Source: Aptenodytes patagonicus (lineage: Eukaryota; Chordata; Aves; Sphenisciformes; Spheniscidae). From it: a stretch of DNA of 64,000 nucleotides. The first letter of the stretch is position 1. The number at the start of each line of letters is the position of its first letter. The stretch lies in assembly GCF_965638725.1 (NCBI RefSeq), contig NC_134975.1, positions 248,001-312,000 on the forward strand, read 5' to 3'. The notes below the pieces were generated by a model, which was not told where the DNA came from, made no database searches, and saw only the letters and a program-made list of their open reading frames with translations. The translations under genes were made by a program, and so were the position numbers. Shown here in pieces: positions 44,969 through 57,734 of this stretch.

Positions 44969-45256
44969 ATCCCAAGGGCTTTGCTTTGGGTTCTTCCCTT
45001 CCCCAGGGCACCTCTGGGTGCAGCACGGGGAGGAGAGGAGCTGAGCTCCCAGCTCCGAGGCTTTGCAGGTTTGCTCTCTGCAGCTTCCCCAGGCAAGCGA
45101 GCAAGGCGGCTTGTGTGTTTTCTCGGCTCCGTTGCTCCCGCAGACACTTGCAAGGTTTTCTCGCTAAGCGGAGTGACACGGGGGTCCTGCCTGCTGAAAC
45201 AAAGGGTTTTAAAAACAGGGCAAAGACCACAGAAGAGCTGCTTCCTCCCTCTCAGT
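44969..45256 (+). other. 5' flank of the first lectin-like gene
   Basis: Single-copy-looking sequence between the satellite and the start codon at 45257. It could hold a promoter and 5' UTR, but no TATA box or other clear element was recognised. Confidence 0.4.
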
Positions 45257-47102
45257 ATGGGTCCCGTTGCAGGTCCTCGGTGGTACTGGGCACTGCTGGG
45301 AGCTGGATGGGTCGGGACCACGGTCCTGGCAGGCATCGTGCTGCGGCTGCTGCAGCGACATGGTGAGTAGCAGGGTCTGTCATTCAAAATGGTGAAAATC
45401 TCCCCAAATCCATCACATGCCAGCCCCTCCCTGGGCTGGAGCAGATTTCTCCTGTATTTCTAGCAGGGAGCAGCTCCTGGGCCACTCCTGCCCCTGGCAG
45501 TGGCTGTCCCCAGTGGGCAGGAGGGGTAAAGCTGCCAGCATGTCCCCCACAGACACGCATAGGCTGATTTATGTTTTTGGAGCCTGTCCTGACACAGGTC
45601 CCTTTCTCCACCCTGGTGGTGGTTGCAAAGACCCCAGGGGTGTCCCCCCAAGAGTCCTATCCCCGGGCAGCACCTTGCTCCATCCCCAAAGGGCTGCTTT
45701 GCACCAGGGTTTCACCCCAACGGTTGCATCCTCCAGCCTCGACAGCAGCACGATGCTGCGGGTCAAATCCATCCTCATTTCAGGTGGAAATGGCCCCATC
45801 CTGAGCCAGCACATGCTCCTGGGAAACCTGCCCGACCAACACCAGCCGACAGGACATCCCGGAGTTCAAATGCTCCCGAACTGCTTCCGGCTGCAGCTGA
45901 GACAGAGGCTGTGTGAGCAAGGAAGCCACCATGCAGCAGGTACCGCGGCTCAGCATCACCCACAGCTTTGGGGCTGTGGATAGAGACCCCACCCTGTTAG
46001 AGGTGCTGGAGGGTTGTTGTCCCCTTTCCACATGGGAGAGGGGAACAAGGCCAGGAACATTGGGAAAGCACCCCAAGACCCTCCAGTCCTCCCAATTGCT
46101 GTCCTCATCCACATCACCCTCTCCCTGCACCACCCCATGCCCTCAACACCTTCCTCTGTTGCTCCTCTTGCTTTCCCCCCACACACCAGGGGAGATTTTT
46201 CCAGCATGGGCACAGCCCATGTTTTCCAAAAATGCACCTGGGGGGGCTCAAAGGGCAGGAAAAGCCTCGAGTGTCCCAGGGGGGTTGCAAGAGCCTGGTG
46301 CCCCCAGCTCTGCCCCTCACCCCGTGGCACCCACCGGACCAAGGACCACTCACACTCATCCTCTGCCACAGGCATCTCGGCTTGCTGGCTCTGTCCCGCA
46401 GGCTGGCAGCCCTTCGCAGCCAAGTGCTACTGGCTTTCCACAAAAAACGAATTCTGGGAGGTGGCGGAGGCCAACTGTTCATACCAGCGATCTCAGCTGG
46501 TCATGCTGGAGAGCGTGGAGGAGAAGGTAAATAACTGCGGGGGAAAGGCTCGAGCGTTGCCCCTGCATTTGGCTTTTTAAGCTTTGCTTACTACAAAAAG
46601 CCACACAGCCTCCAGACTGCGGCTGACCTTTCCTTCCTGGCTTGCGAAGCGCCCAAGCCCACGCTGCCAGGCAGGATTTCAGGGGGGAAAAAAAAAAAAA
46701 AACCACAACCCACAAATCTGAGCTCAGGGGAGGTTAAGGGAGAAGGGCAAAAACATCCTGCCCCATACACGGGCTGCCAGGCTCCTCTATCACCCCAAAA
46801 AACGCTGTTCCCCTGCCCATCGTCTCCAGACCACTCTCCCACCTCTTTCAAAGCACCCACTGACATCTCCAGCCCCAAGTCTGCAGCTGGGATGTGCCAA
46901 GTTCATCCCAGACCAGATCCCCACGGGCAGGATCAGGCCTCCACCCCACGCGATCGGCTCTGAACCTCCATCCCTCCTCTCCCAGGCTTTCGTCAGGGAG
47001 ATGATCGGAAACGCCTCCGGAGCCTGGATGGGGCTGAGCATCAACCAGATGAGAGGGAAAAGAGTGGACATGGTGGGATGGATCCCCTTTACAGAAAGCC
47101 TT
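45257..47102 (+). CDS. C-type lectin-like type II receptor (KLR-like), final lectin exon not found
   Basis: Four exons in phase: 45257-45362, 45784-45939, 46372-46526, 46986-47102. The predicted protein has an eight-residue cytoplasmic tail (MGPVAGPR), one membrane segment (WYWALLGAGWVGTTVLAGIV), and a stalk of about 52 residues. The first two lectin exons follow, with CPAGWQPFAAKCYWLS, WEVAEANC, SQLVMLESVEEK and the WIGL-type motif WMGLSI, ending VGWIPFTESL. No ITIM is seen. The second lectin exon is 117 nt and ends in phase 0, where the family normally has about 104 nt ending in phase 2. I find no + strand exon downstream carrying the terminal Cys pair of the domain. It may be truncated, a pseudogene, or alternatively ended. 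Confidence 0.7.
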
Positions 47103-48413
47103 GTGAGTGTCCCCCGGCTCCGGTTCATGAGCAGGTTGCAATAACCACATCCCAGGGGAAGTATTTCCCAGCCCGATGCTGACCACAGACCTGGCTGCTC
47201 CCAAAAATCCCTCTGGAGCCGGCAGCAACGCTCACAGGAGCAAATTAAACCAGAGCGACAAGGGTTCAGTCTCTGCAGCCCGGCTGCTAAACAGGGAGAA
47301 GAGAAGAAAAAGCAATTAAACCGTTACTCCTATTTTACACCCAAATGCAAAATGCAAAGGCGGGGAAATTTCAACCTGTTAAAAAGCAAGGAGATCGCCC
47401 CAGTGGTAATATTTTTCACGCAGGGGTGCTGTCATAGCCACAGTGACCCCGGTATATAGAAAAAAAGGCAGTTTCTGATAGAGCTAATATTTATTAGACC
47501 AAGTAGTACACACATGGGGGTCTGGGGAGGAGAAACAAGTTTTTTGGGGGGCACAGGGTCCCCCAACACTTCTGCTTCCCCAACATAGCTGGAAAAACAA
47601 GAGGCAAATGGGTGGTACATTCCCATGCTCGCAGCTGAGCTGACAACTGCTGACCTGGTTCAGGTTTTGGGCGGGGGGGGGGGGGGGAAACACCCTAAAT
47701 GAGATAAATACTGTTACTGGAAACACAGCATCCAAAGTGCATGACGCCAGGCTGACTGCCGTCACGGCGCTCTCGAGGTCTCTGGCGCTGGGTCCCATGA
47801 AGGCGGACGCTTGTGCCGCGATTCGGAGGGGTCAGCTGCACTCCCACATCTGCAGCATTGCATTGGATTTGCCAGAAAGAGGCCACCGAGACTTAAGCCA
47901 GAGGAAACAACACAAGGAACAACGGGACAGGCTCGGTGCCGGGCAATTCGCCGGGATGCCAAAACACATCCCAGAGCAGCGGTTCGGTGGCTCCTTGCCA
48001 AGGCTGGGGTCTTCTCCCAGGGGGGACTCCGAAACAATTCTGTTTCATTTCTCCACTTCGCATTTCTGCCCCTCGCCTCCAGTTCCTCCAAATCCACCAA
48101 AAAGCAAAGACACCAAATCCAGCAGGACTGAGTTCCGCAGCGCTGCAGCTGCCAGCAAAGCAGGGAGTTTTCCAAGCCTCTTGAATATTCCCAAGTCTCC
48201 CTACAACTGCAAAAGCTGGAAAGACACTAGTCACCAGACTAAAGTAAGGATCCTTTGGTCACGGCTCCGTGTCATTGTCATGAGGAGTTTCTGCTTTTAT
48301 AAACTAAAATTAAAATAAATATATACCATCAGGACACTCACTACCATGTTGTGTAGGGTTAATAGCAGCTTGTGGTTGACCTCCACTGCCGAGGAGGAAA
48401 TTTCAGGTGAAAT
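47103..48413. other. convergent intergenic region, nothing recognised
   Basis: This lies between the + strand lectin-like gene and the minus-strand CLEC2-like gene. It has several stop-rich frames and a G run at 47670-47687. Minus-strand frames have no known domain. A missing last exon of the upstream gene was looked for here without success. Confidence 0.5.
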
Positions 48414-50763
48414 TCAGAAGATTTCTGAATCCTTCCGAATCCTGCTGGGGCGCTTTTGCGGGTGGCTGCAGACAGAGTATTTCATCTGGGAGCACCAGTC
48501 GCTGCTGATCCCGTCAACGTTGATATAGGCACATTGTCCCTTGCCCCGGACATCGAACCTGCACCAAACAGCAGAAGGAAAACTCAAAGGGAAGCAAACA
48601 GGTTGCTGTCAGCCACAGGCCGGTGGCTGAGCATCTCCCATATGGGTTAACGGTGTTGCAAGGAGCAGGGACCACCCTTCCTAGCAAACAACCCGCCCCA
48701 CGCAGAACAAAAACTGCCTCCCACTCCACAAAGGAGGGAATATTTTCAGTTGCTTGGTCCCAGGGGGGTTCATCAAGGGATGCCCTCAACACCCTGCCAG
48801 CATCTGCATCACACAAATCCACGGACTGCGTTCCGAGCGCTTTAGCTCAAGCAAGAAAAGTGGTGTTTAACTGTTCCCACCTCATTAAATTTATATATAT
48901 GTGTCTTCTTGCATTCAATCCCTGACCCATCTCAGCCCAGGACATGGTTACGTTCTCCAGAAGAAGACGGGACGTACGGGTTGTTGAAGAGAGACCCGTT
49001 GAACCATTTCCAAGGTCCAGAGCCTTCCCTTTGGAGACCGACCCAGTAGTGCAAGGAACTCCCATAGCGCAAGAGGAAACGCTAGAGGGGGGGAAAAAGC
49101 AAGCATCATATGTATCTTCACACTATGCCCTCCTCCAAGGGAATCCCAAATCTGCTTCCCAAAAGCCACTGACACACCAGTTCCTCAGGGATTTCTCATT
49201 TACCAGCTCCTCCCGGGTGTTGATGGTAGCCAAATGGGCTCCGAGAGAAAGGCAAGCAATCTGACTCCTGTTCCAGTCCGCTTCATCCTCCATGAAGTAA
49301 AAGCACTTCTCCCTGTACCCAATCCCATTTTCCAGGCAGCTGCGAAGGACGGGAGAGGGGCAGGATGGACAGGACGGGCATTTCTTAGCTGGAAATAAGC
49401 AGAACACGTCCTGGTGACTTATGCTGCTGGGTTTTCTCCAGGGGAGGAGAGGCCTTTGGTGGTGGGCACCTCCACCCTCAGCCACTTACCCGCCAGCGCG
49501 ATGATGGTGAGAAGCAACGCTGCTACGACCACGGTGACCCCGATGGGGACCTTTTTATCTTTAATGCACTTGAGGCTAAAACCTGGGGACAAACCACGTG
49601 GAAGAGGCACGGCCGGCAAACCCATGGCACAAAGAGCACCCCAAGCTCCCTGCAGCTCTTGTGTTCCCCCCACGGGTGCCTTCAACACCTTCAAATACAG
49701 CCACAAAGCATGTAGGGGGGACACAGTGGGGTGCAGGCTCAGTTCAAGGGGGTGCATCCCAGTGCTTTCATCAGCCTCCAAGGATTTTTAGGACTGCCCG
49801 ACCTCATTGCATCCTCTCCATCCCCCCTCAACCACGAGAGATGGGCACCATCCCCCAGATCCACAGCTTGGGCTGCCCTGTGCCTCGTGCAGCTTGCAAA
49901 CAGCTTTACCTTTCTTACATCCTCCTCCCCCTCACCCCAGCTATTTTAACTAAATTTTAGCTGCCCACGTCACGCTAAGCCCAGCCACGACTTCCGAAAC
50001 AACATCCCCCAAAACAAGACCGGTCCTTACTGGTCCCTTCCTCCACTCTCTGCTGCGATGGCATTATTACAGCCGTCGAGTCTTTGCGTGTGCAAAAGCA
50101 AGAAGCCCGTGCAAATGAGACAAGTTACCGCTAATGCTGTGAAGTTATTCAGTAGGAAGTGCCTGACCGTGGGTATTTTTCTCCCAGGACAGTCAAGGGA
50201 AAAAAGCAGCATTCCCCCTTCATCTGGTTTACATGCATGGCAGGAAGGGAAACACGATTTCTGCCTTCAAAAAAACCAGGACTCGCTTTGTTTTTCCAAG
50301 CCAGCCTTGATTTTATCGGCTTCTGCCGGCTCCGTTTGCCCTGGAGAGGTGTTGTCTCAGTTACATCCCCACTTCTTCAACTGCAGGGTGTTTTCAGCTC
50401 CAACCCTCAACTCCAGGGCCCTCAGGTCACCCCACGTGGTGCTGGATGGCCCTTCAAACCCATCTGAGCCACGTCCCCCAGCCCAAAGCACAGAAACCGC
50501 CCCTTCATCTCCCCATCATATGCAGGGCAGCTCTTGAAGCCTCTAGGAAAGGGGATGGTGCTTATGTACCTGCATCATGAACAGCTTCTGCCATCCCTGG
50601 CGCCACGGAGGGGACAGCAGCACCCTCCGGGACAAGCACGTCCTTCAACTCCACCAGCAACAAGGTGACCAGGGTCAAGAACACCTCGAGACCGCAGCAC
50701 AGCACCAGGGACCAGCCAGGTCCTTCTCCGTCCCGGGGCTTTGCCAGGATGCTCCTGCGGTCA
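48414..50763 (-). CDS. CLEC2/CD69-like C-type lectin type II membrane protein
   Basis: Exons on the minus strand: 50763-50570, 49582-49490, 49388-49204, 49081-48978, 48558-48414, all joining in phase. The first exon listed has no ATG of its own, so a further 5' exon is missing from my model. The 93-nt exon encodes a membrane segment (VPIGVTVVVAALLLTIIALA). The lectin domain reads KKCPSCPSCPSP, IGYREKCFYFMEDEADW, ACLSLGAHLATINTREEL, YWVGLQREGSGPWKW, NGSLFNN, GQCAYINVDGISSDWCSQ and KYSVCSHPQK, complete with the terminal cysteines. It closely resembles CLEC2D/CD69 domains, which lack calcium-binding residues and act as ligands or activation markers on leukocytes. An additional hydrophobic stretch (WSLVLCCGLEVFLTLVTLLL) in the 194-nt exon is unexpected and may mark an alternative start. 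Confidence 0.82.
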
Positions 50764-53700
50764 CTAAAATAAAAAGACAAAAAGCTCATAATCCTCCCAA
50801 AACCTCAGTGCTGCTCATCACAGCAGTTTTTTCTAAATCTCTCATTTTCCTCAAAGCTCCGTTTCTCCTTTTTTCAGGTCCCAGCCTGCGTTCACTCTGA
50901 ATTATTGCTTCTCAAAACCTCCCACGACAGCATATTTTTCTACGTTGTTCTTGCAAACCGTTTTTCTAAATTCTTTTGGGTTTTGACCTTTCCCTAGACA
51001 CCGCCTTCTCCCAAAGCCCATGGCAAAACATTAACACATTCAGGTCTCTCCCCAGAGAAGCAAAACCAGTCCCACAGGAGCTATTTGTAGAACACTCACA
51101 TTTACAAGAAAAACCTGAAGGAAACAGAACAAGAATCCACCAATGCAAAATAGAAAAACCTGCGGATGCTGTGGTCAACAAGCCCTTGAAGTCACCGACA
51201 GCTCCTCTAACAAAGAGCTTCCATATTTACTAAAACTGTATATACAACCCTGACATCAGATGCACAGCTGGTGCTCCTGTTTAATATCAGCACTGTAAAT
51301 ACAAATTACATCACCAGTACCTGCCCTTTGGACCTTGCTCAATTTGCAGCAAATATTTTCCAGGTAAGAACAACCTTCGTGTGTTCGCAAAGGTAAGAAT
51401 CAAGAAGGATGTTTTTTTTCTCCCCAAACACTTGATTTTGAATAGGGTTTAACTGATATAGCGCTTTGCTACTGTCCCCAACACCCGCCCGTCGCCCAAA
51501 ACCAAATTACTCCTGCCCCAGGCTGCAGCTTGGTGCATTTTGGAGTAAAACAGCAGGTGATGGAGGAAGAGGAAGAGGGGGAAAAAAAAAAAACAAACCC
51601 AAGTGGGGATCAGAGAAACCTGATCATCAGAACATACTCTTGTGGGAAATAAAGGACTTGTGTGTCCCAAAAAGCGTGTCAAAAACATTACAGGCGGACT
51701 TTGTTCTAGTTCATGGCCTTGGTAGGGAGAAACATTGCTGCCCAGTGAAGCTATGTCTCTGCAAGTGGCACGCAGAAATAAATCAAAGGCGCTTTTGTCT
51801 AGCGCCCAAGGAGTGAGGAATCCATGCAGCAAACAGGACTGAATCCCTCGTGCCCTGACAACACCCAAATACTGCTGCAAAAACAGAGAAAAAATCCACC
51901 TTTTAGCTGCAGGGGTATCCTACGCAACAGGGGACACAGCGAGGCGTCGCTGCAAGGAAACACCCTGGGGTCACCAGGACCCCAAAGTGGGACCCACAGC
52001 CTGGGTTGAGCTGGAACAGGAGTCCCAGGGGAGAAGGGAGAAGAGTGCCGAGGGGGAAGATGCTAGAGGGCGGGGAAAAAAACATGCCCCCAAATGAAGT
52101 TAGGAGGTTCCCATCTGCGGAGCTTTGCAAGGCAGCCCCAGTGCCCATCTCTGCAGGCTCCCAACTCGCCCTCCGCATGCTCAAAGGAAAATGGGCTTTT
52201 CCACGCCAGCTTCCCAGTCCAAACTCATGGGGAAATTGCTGCTGGACTTGGGGTTTCCAGCTTCCAGGAGCTGCTGGGAGAGGACAGAGAAGCTCCCACC
52301 GAGCAACTGACTTCCACTGTACGTTTTTCCTCCATGGTAGAGAAAAAACTGCAGATTTCCCCCCTCCATGCCCACAGCCTCCATCCAGATGAGGGATTTA
52401 AACACACACAGGGGCGCTCTCTGCTCCTGAACCCCAAATTTATCCCCTACCTCTAGTACTGGAGCAAGAATCCAGCAAATTGGAAGCAACCAGAGGCATC
52501 TAATAACCGATAGCAAGCAGCTGCTGAAACCCACCCCTTCCACATGCTTTCTGTGGTAAACCACTCCTCTGTCTGACCAGTACTGTTGCCTTAGGAAACT
52601 CCTTATCGCTGCTCCTGAATTTTTTAAGTTAATCTCACACCCTCCTCCATCCCCCAAAGCCAGATGGGGAGACGGGGGAGCGGCTGCATCCCAAACCCCA
52701 GCCACGCTCTGCCGGGACTTGCAGAATCAGAGCAAAGCTACAACCCACTGGTGCTTACAAGACACCCCCAGGTTGGATGCTTTTGGGGTACAGCAGGAGC
52801 AAGTCACACCATTGCTTAGATGTCATCAGCATCAATAGTGGTCTCTCTGCTCCGTCTTCACAGCTAGTGTGATCGTTAGGGACCTGGAAAAGCTCACTCA
52901 GCTTTTCCACGATGTAAGGCACCACACCAAGGGATGAGGCCAGATAAAGGCATGAGCTTGAGCAGCAGTAACAAATTATTTCAGCAAGTCATCATACAGT
53001 TTTTCCTGGTCAAGAATTCCCCTCTCCCTTGGATTTGGCACAGCAATCTCTGGAATTGTGAATTAGGCTCAAGTCCAAACGTGCTTCACCCAGGTCCAGC
53101 CCAAACCTCCCACCACGCAACGCTCTCCTGCCCCCTTTCCTCGAGGCTTTTACCCCTGGCTTGTGCCCCATAACTCACCGCTTGGTCCAAGGGAAAGGCA
53201 GTGGGTGCAAACGTCTGGAAGCCCACCAATTTCAGCTCTCCCAGCTCTGTTACCGACCGGCTCAAGGCTTTTCAGCCCACGCTGAGACGCAGCATTGCCC
53301 CGGCGGCGGGTGGAGGCAGGTTGGCATCCTCGGATTGTCCTGCCCAGGGTGTCCTCGGGGTGGTGACAGGCTGAGAGTCTCTGGAGAGTCCCTGTCCTGT
53401 CTCATCTCCTACAGAGAGCACAGAGGGGACGTAAAGCTGTCTGTACATTCCCCAGCCAAAAAAGTAAAGAAATAAAAAATAAATAAAGAAATACTCAGCA
53501 AGGGCAGATCAGCAGGTGAGCCTTCAGGGTTGCCTCGGAGCAGTCATGCATGAAAATAAAAACCAGAGGAAGTGCTCCATGCCCAGCACCATCAAAACAA
53601 ACCACCTCAAAGCCAATTTAATTATTGCAGTATTTACCACTGATGACCTTCCTCTACTCCCTCCAGCACCCATAAGGGCGGCGGGGAGGTGGGAGCTGCT

Positions 53701-55181
53701 CCAGCCTTTGTACCTCCGTGTCCTCCAACCTAGGTGGCAAAAGGCAGGATGGAGGCAGAGACACATCTCCCCTCCCTTGCAGCTTTTCCCCCCTCCTTTC
53801 CTGACTCCCAGCTTTTTTGCACCGTCCTTAAATGACTCTCATCCGCTCACACTCCTTTTTGGATTAAACCGGCTGTTTCAGTAAATTCCACCGAGAGAGA
53901 AAAAAAAAAACAACCAGGGGAGGGTGGGCAGCAGGGATGGCATCAGCTCAAAAACATCCTCCCAAGCGCATCAGCTGATGCTGCCCATCATCGGCACCCT
54001 CACCCACCAGCCACGAGAGCGACACGGATGGTTTTTAGGTGACAGATCCCATCTGCCTTCCCCACAAAGAAACATTTGCCAGCTCCCCAGCCAGGGCCTC
54101 TTTCCCACTTGAGAGGAGGTGCTCCAGGCAGGAGGATGAGCCCGCAGATACGCGCGTGTCTGCACAGGGGTGTGTTTGCTTGTGCAAGGCTGTGTACAGG
54201 GGCTCTCAGGGCCCCCCTAATCCTGATCCCCCCCCCCCAAGGTGCTGCTGCAAGAGCCTCAGAAGCAGCTGTGGATGGCAGGGACAAACCCAACCTGGAT
54301 GGTGGGTGAAGCAACCTCACTGCATCCCCTGTGAGGGCAGTGATGCTGTGGCTATGTGGAAGGGCCGGGCATCAGGGCTGCTGCAAACGGCCCCTTCCCA
54401 GTGCTCCCAGTCCATCCATCCACAAGCATCCCAGTTCAGGCAGCTGTTTTCACGCAGCGGGGGCAAGAAGTGGCGCAACACCCATGGGGCAGTCCCACCG
54501 AGCTTTGCAGCTTGCTCTGAGCTGGGGAAACCCTATTTTTGGAGGTTTATGCTATAGGAAGAGGCTCTTATCTCTTCCCCATCACCCCAGTGTGGCAGCT
54601 TTGGCTTAGACTTGCAGCCATCCCCATATCCCCTGTCCCCCTCCTCTGCTCAGCAAAATAGGTTTCGGGTGTTTGCCCTCCTTGGGCTCTGGACCAGGCA
54701 CTACCTCGTGGCGACCTCGCTTGCTGGGGTTTTAGTTTTGGACTTCTTTTTAATCCCGCCACCTCTTTTTCACTTTTTAACCCTAACACTCTCACCGCTG
54801 CGCTTCCTCTCTGCCTTCGCAATTCTGCTGCGAGCACTGTGCCACGAGCATCTGTCTCCTCCACCGCCTGCCAGTCCCTTCCTGGCATGAGCCACCTCCT
54901 GGGTTAGCTGTGCTGTGCCCGGGGTGAAAGCATGACCTGAGGATGGGGACAGTCCAGGAAGAAGATTGAGGGGGACGCTGGCATGGGCAGAAATCCCAAA
55001 AGCATCTCCCCAGGGGGTTGGATGGGGGCCCTGGTGCACCCTGGAGCCATGGAAGGGTGAGGCAGGTCCAGGGGCAAGTGCTGCCAGGCAGAAAGGGACA
55101 GGTACAGCGTGCACGAGGATGGGTATGCGTGCGCAAGCAGGCTTATCTGGTACAGAAAGATGCTCTTTCCAGCCCTCCCCA
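50764..55181. other. 4.4-kb region without recognised genes; contains one arm of an inverted duplication
   Basis: It may hold the 5' end of the CLEC2-like gene. Several 60-190-codon frames occur on both strands, but none shows a domain, signal or splice-phase logic. Poly-A tracts at 51579-51596 and 53900 are unremarkable. Arm 54301-54850 is listed separately. Confidence 0.5.
54301..54850 (+). repeat. left arm of an inverted duplication
   Basis: It shares words with the reverse complement of 57735-58090: CCCCTTCCCAGTGCTCCCAG, then GAGCTGGGGAAACCC, GGAAGAGGCTCTT and GCGCTTCCTCTCTGCCTT-like. About 160 bp (54600-54760) is absent from the other arm. Confidence 0.75.
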
Positions 55182-56046
55182 TTAGCAAACTTGCTTGGAA
55201 ACACCACACGACAGAGCCCAGCTAATGTCATTATTAATTTGTGCAGGAGATGGTCGTTGCACAACAACGTCAGCACAGGCTCCCGCATCCCACCACTGAG
55301 GGCCTGGATCCTGGCCCGTCCCTGAGCGTCTCTCCCAGCCGCAGCCCAGCTTGCAGCCCCTCAGCACCCCGCAGGCTCTGCCTTCATCCCAGGGGCTCAG
55401 CTGGAACCTGCGGGTGCAGGGGGGAGCCCGTGTCACGGCACCAGGGTCCCTCGGGTGACGGTGGAGGTGCCCACCCCGACACCCATCCCTCCCCAAAGCG
55501 CTCACCGGCCCTGGTCCAGGCGGGAGCCGTTCAGCCAGGTCCAGCCCTTCCCGGCGGAGGGGACGGAGAGGCCGAGCCAGAAGTACCTGGTGGGTTTCCG
55601 TACGACTTCCTTTACGAAACCCCGTATCGGGGAGAGGGCAGGGGGTGATGCCAGCGTGCCATCCCAAAACAGGCTCCAACCCGTCCCCGCGCAGCCCCCA
55701 CCCCAGGACCGAGCCCCACTGGTGTCCCCCACCCTCTGACGCTGGCAGAGGCATCCCGGAGGCTTGGGCGCAGGGGTGGGTGCTGACCCCAGATTTCTGG
55801 GCAAGCCCTTAACCCTTCCCCGGGTGCCACCAGCCCCTCGGGTGCAGTCCTGGGACCCGTCCCACACCCCCGATGCCATCCGTCCCTTTACCAGCTCATC
55901 CTGGTCCCCCGGCATCAGCAGCTCGGCACCCCGATTCATGCAGTCCTGCTTGCTCTCGCTCCGAGGGTTGATCCTGTTGGCAACTCAATAGCACTTGGTC
56001 CCGCGCAGCGTCCAGCCCGTGGGGCAGAGCTTGCACCCCTCACCCT
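55182..56046 (-). pseudogene. KLRB-like (NK receptor) C-type lectin gene with an in-frame TGA
   Basis: Three lectin exons on the minus strand: 56046-55892 (155 nt), 55609-55506 (104 nt), and from 55407 down to a stop near 55182. Motifs are CKLCPTGWTLRGTKCY, DCMNRGAELLMPGDQDEL, YFWLGLSVPSAGKGWTWLNG and RFQLSPWDEGRACGVLRG, strongly recalling KLRB1 and chicken B-NK. TGA at 55985-55987 replaces the Trp of the family's KCYW motif. The final exon drifts into unrelated sequence instead of the usual WICQK ending. Transmembrane and cytoplasmic exons were not found upstream. Splice sites are otherwise clean (GTAAAG, GTGAGC donors). It is probably a decaying gene. A sequencing error would explain the TGA but not the C-terminus. 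Confidence 0.72.
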
Positions 56047-57734
56047 CTGAAAGACAGTCAGTGCCATGTTCAGCCACCAAGAAGCCACCTTGTCCCCTGC
56101 ACATCCAAAGAAGGACAAGTGCTTCTCCCCACCCAAACCTATTCCAACATCATCACCGCCTTCTCCCTGTTACCGATTTCTCTGTAATCCCACCGTTTTT
56201 TCAGCCCGGGTTTGAAGCACGCTGCCATTTTGCTGCTCTGCAGAGCAAGCAGGTGCCAAAAAGCCTGGGAGACTCTTTGGTAACAAGGGGTTGGTAATGA
56301 GCCCTTCAAGGGGAAAGGATGGAAAGTTGTTCCAAACAGCTCAAGAAATCTATTTGGTTTTCCTTCACTCCTTGTTTTCAAGTCTCTTCCAAGAGACAGT
56401 CAGCTTCTCCCTTTGGAAACCAGGATGGGACTAGACTAATTAGAGGGCAGGAAAGGTAGAAAAGAAAACACAAACCCAAAGTTGTAGAAAATATAGCTAT
56501 AAAGGCATGAGATGACATTCTCACTGGTTTGTTTGGAAGACTTGCTCATCTTTTTCTGCACACAGGCTGAGAAACCCCACACAAGGATCTTCCCAACCCC
56601 AGTGAGGCAAGAGCCAGACTGTCTGAAGATGAGGCAGATGCTTTTAGACCTATTGAAGCATCCAAAAATTAGGTATTTATCCCCATTTAGGGGAAAGTGG
56701 TTTCTCTGGAGAGCAAAACCACACCAGACTTGCAATGTGAGCACACAGGGGCCTTGATTGCAACCCATGCCATGCCCAGAACGGTGGGACCTGAGCGGGG
56801 ACTGTCCCATCACGGTCTGTGCTGCACACATCCGACCTCGGCATCCCCACGTGCTGCCTGTCCAGAGCAGGTAGGGAAAACCCCGGGAAGATTTGTCAGG
56901 ATATTTTCTGCTTCTCTACAAGCAACAAACCCTTTGGTTTAAGGTTTCAGCGAGGCTTTTGGCATCCAAGCCGACCGCACAGAGGCAAAGTAACCAAAAA
57001 AAAAAAAAAAAAGAGCTCCTAAAGAGAGCAGCGAACACTGCAAACTTAACACCTGCAACCTCGTTAAGCTTTTTAATTTTGCAGCTAGGAACAGCAAACC
57101 CAGCACGCCGCTGAGCGGGATCCCTCCTCTTTACAGCAACAGCAGCAAGAAGGAATTAAGCGGTGCGTGGAAACTGGATGCTCAGCCACGCTGGTTGCTC
57201 TAGAGTGACCAGTTTAACCCAGTGCTGCCAGTCCTGGTTGAACTGCAGGCAATACCGGCAGGAGCCGTGTGACGTGTGGAGGAAGAAAAAGAGTCAGGTG
57301 GGGGAAATGCAAGCTAAACTGAGGTGCAGGCATTGCTAGCACAGGCAGGTGGGCGAGAGCCGCCTACGCCAGCCATCACCGTGCTCAAAGCAGCTCAGCG
57401 TTATTTCCGCAACATCGCTCGAAGCTATTTTTCCTTCCTTAAAATAGGTTTGAGGCCCTATTGGGTAAGTTTTGCCCTCTCTCTTATGAGAAAGGGGGCA
57501 GCTGTGGTTAACAGCATGAAAGCAGGAAGGTTGCAATGAGAAGGGCAGCCTGTGATGGCTGCCACATCCGCCAAGGTCATTATAGAGCTGTCGCAGTCAA
57601 AAAGCCTGAGTGACCTTGCCCCAGAGGAAAAAGGCACCTCAAAAAGGGGACGTGCTCCTGCATTTCCCACTCTCCACTCACCACAGCCTGTGCCTGCTCT
57701 AACGCGGGGGATTATCGCTCTTCTAGCTGGATTG
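56047..57734. other. upstream flank of the KLRB-like gene, nothing recognised
   Basis: The expected stalk and membrane exons should lie here or further right. Frames at 56436-56831 (minus) and 57324-57539 (+) carry no known domain. Confidence 0.4.

Noticed and set aside
42101-45387. Minus-strand frames up to 1025 codons containing X runs, and + strand frames up to 429 codons
   Set aside because: These are the 190-bp satellite translated in rotating frames, some across the N gap. They are not a giant repeat protein.
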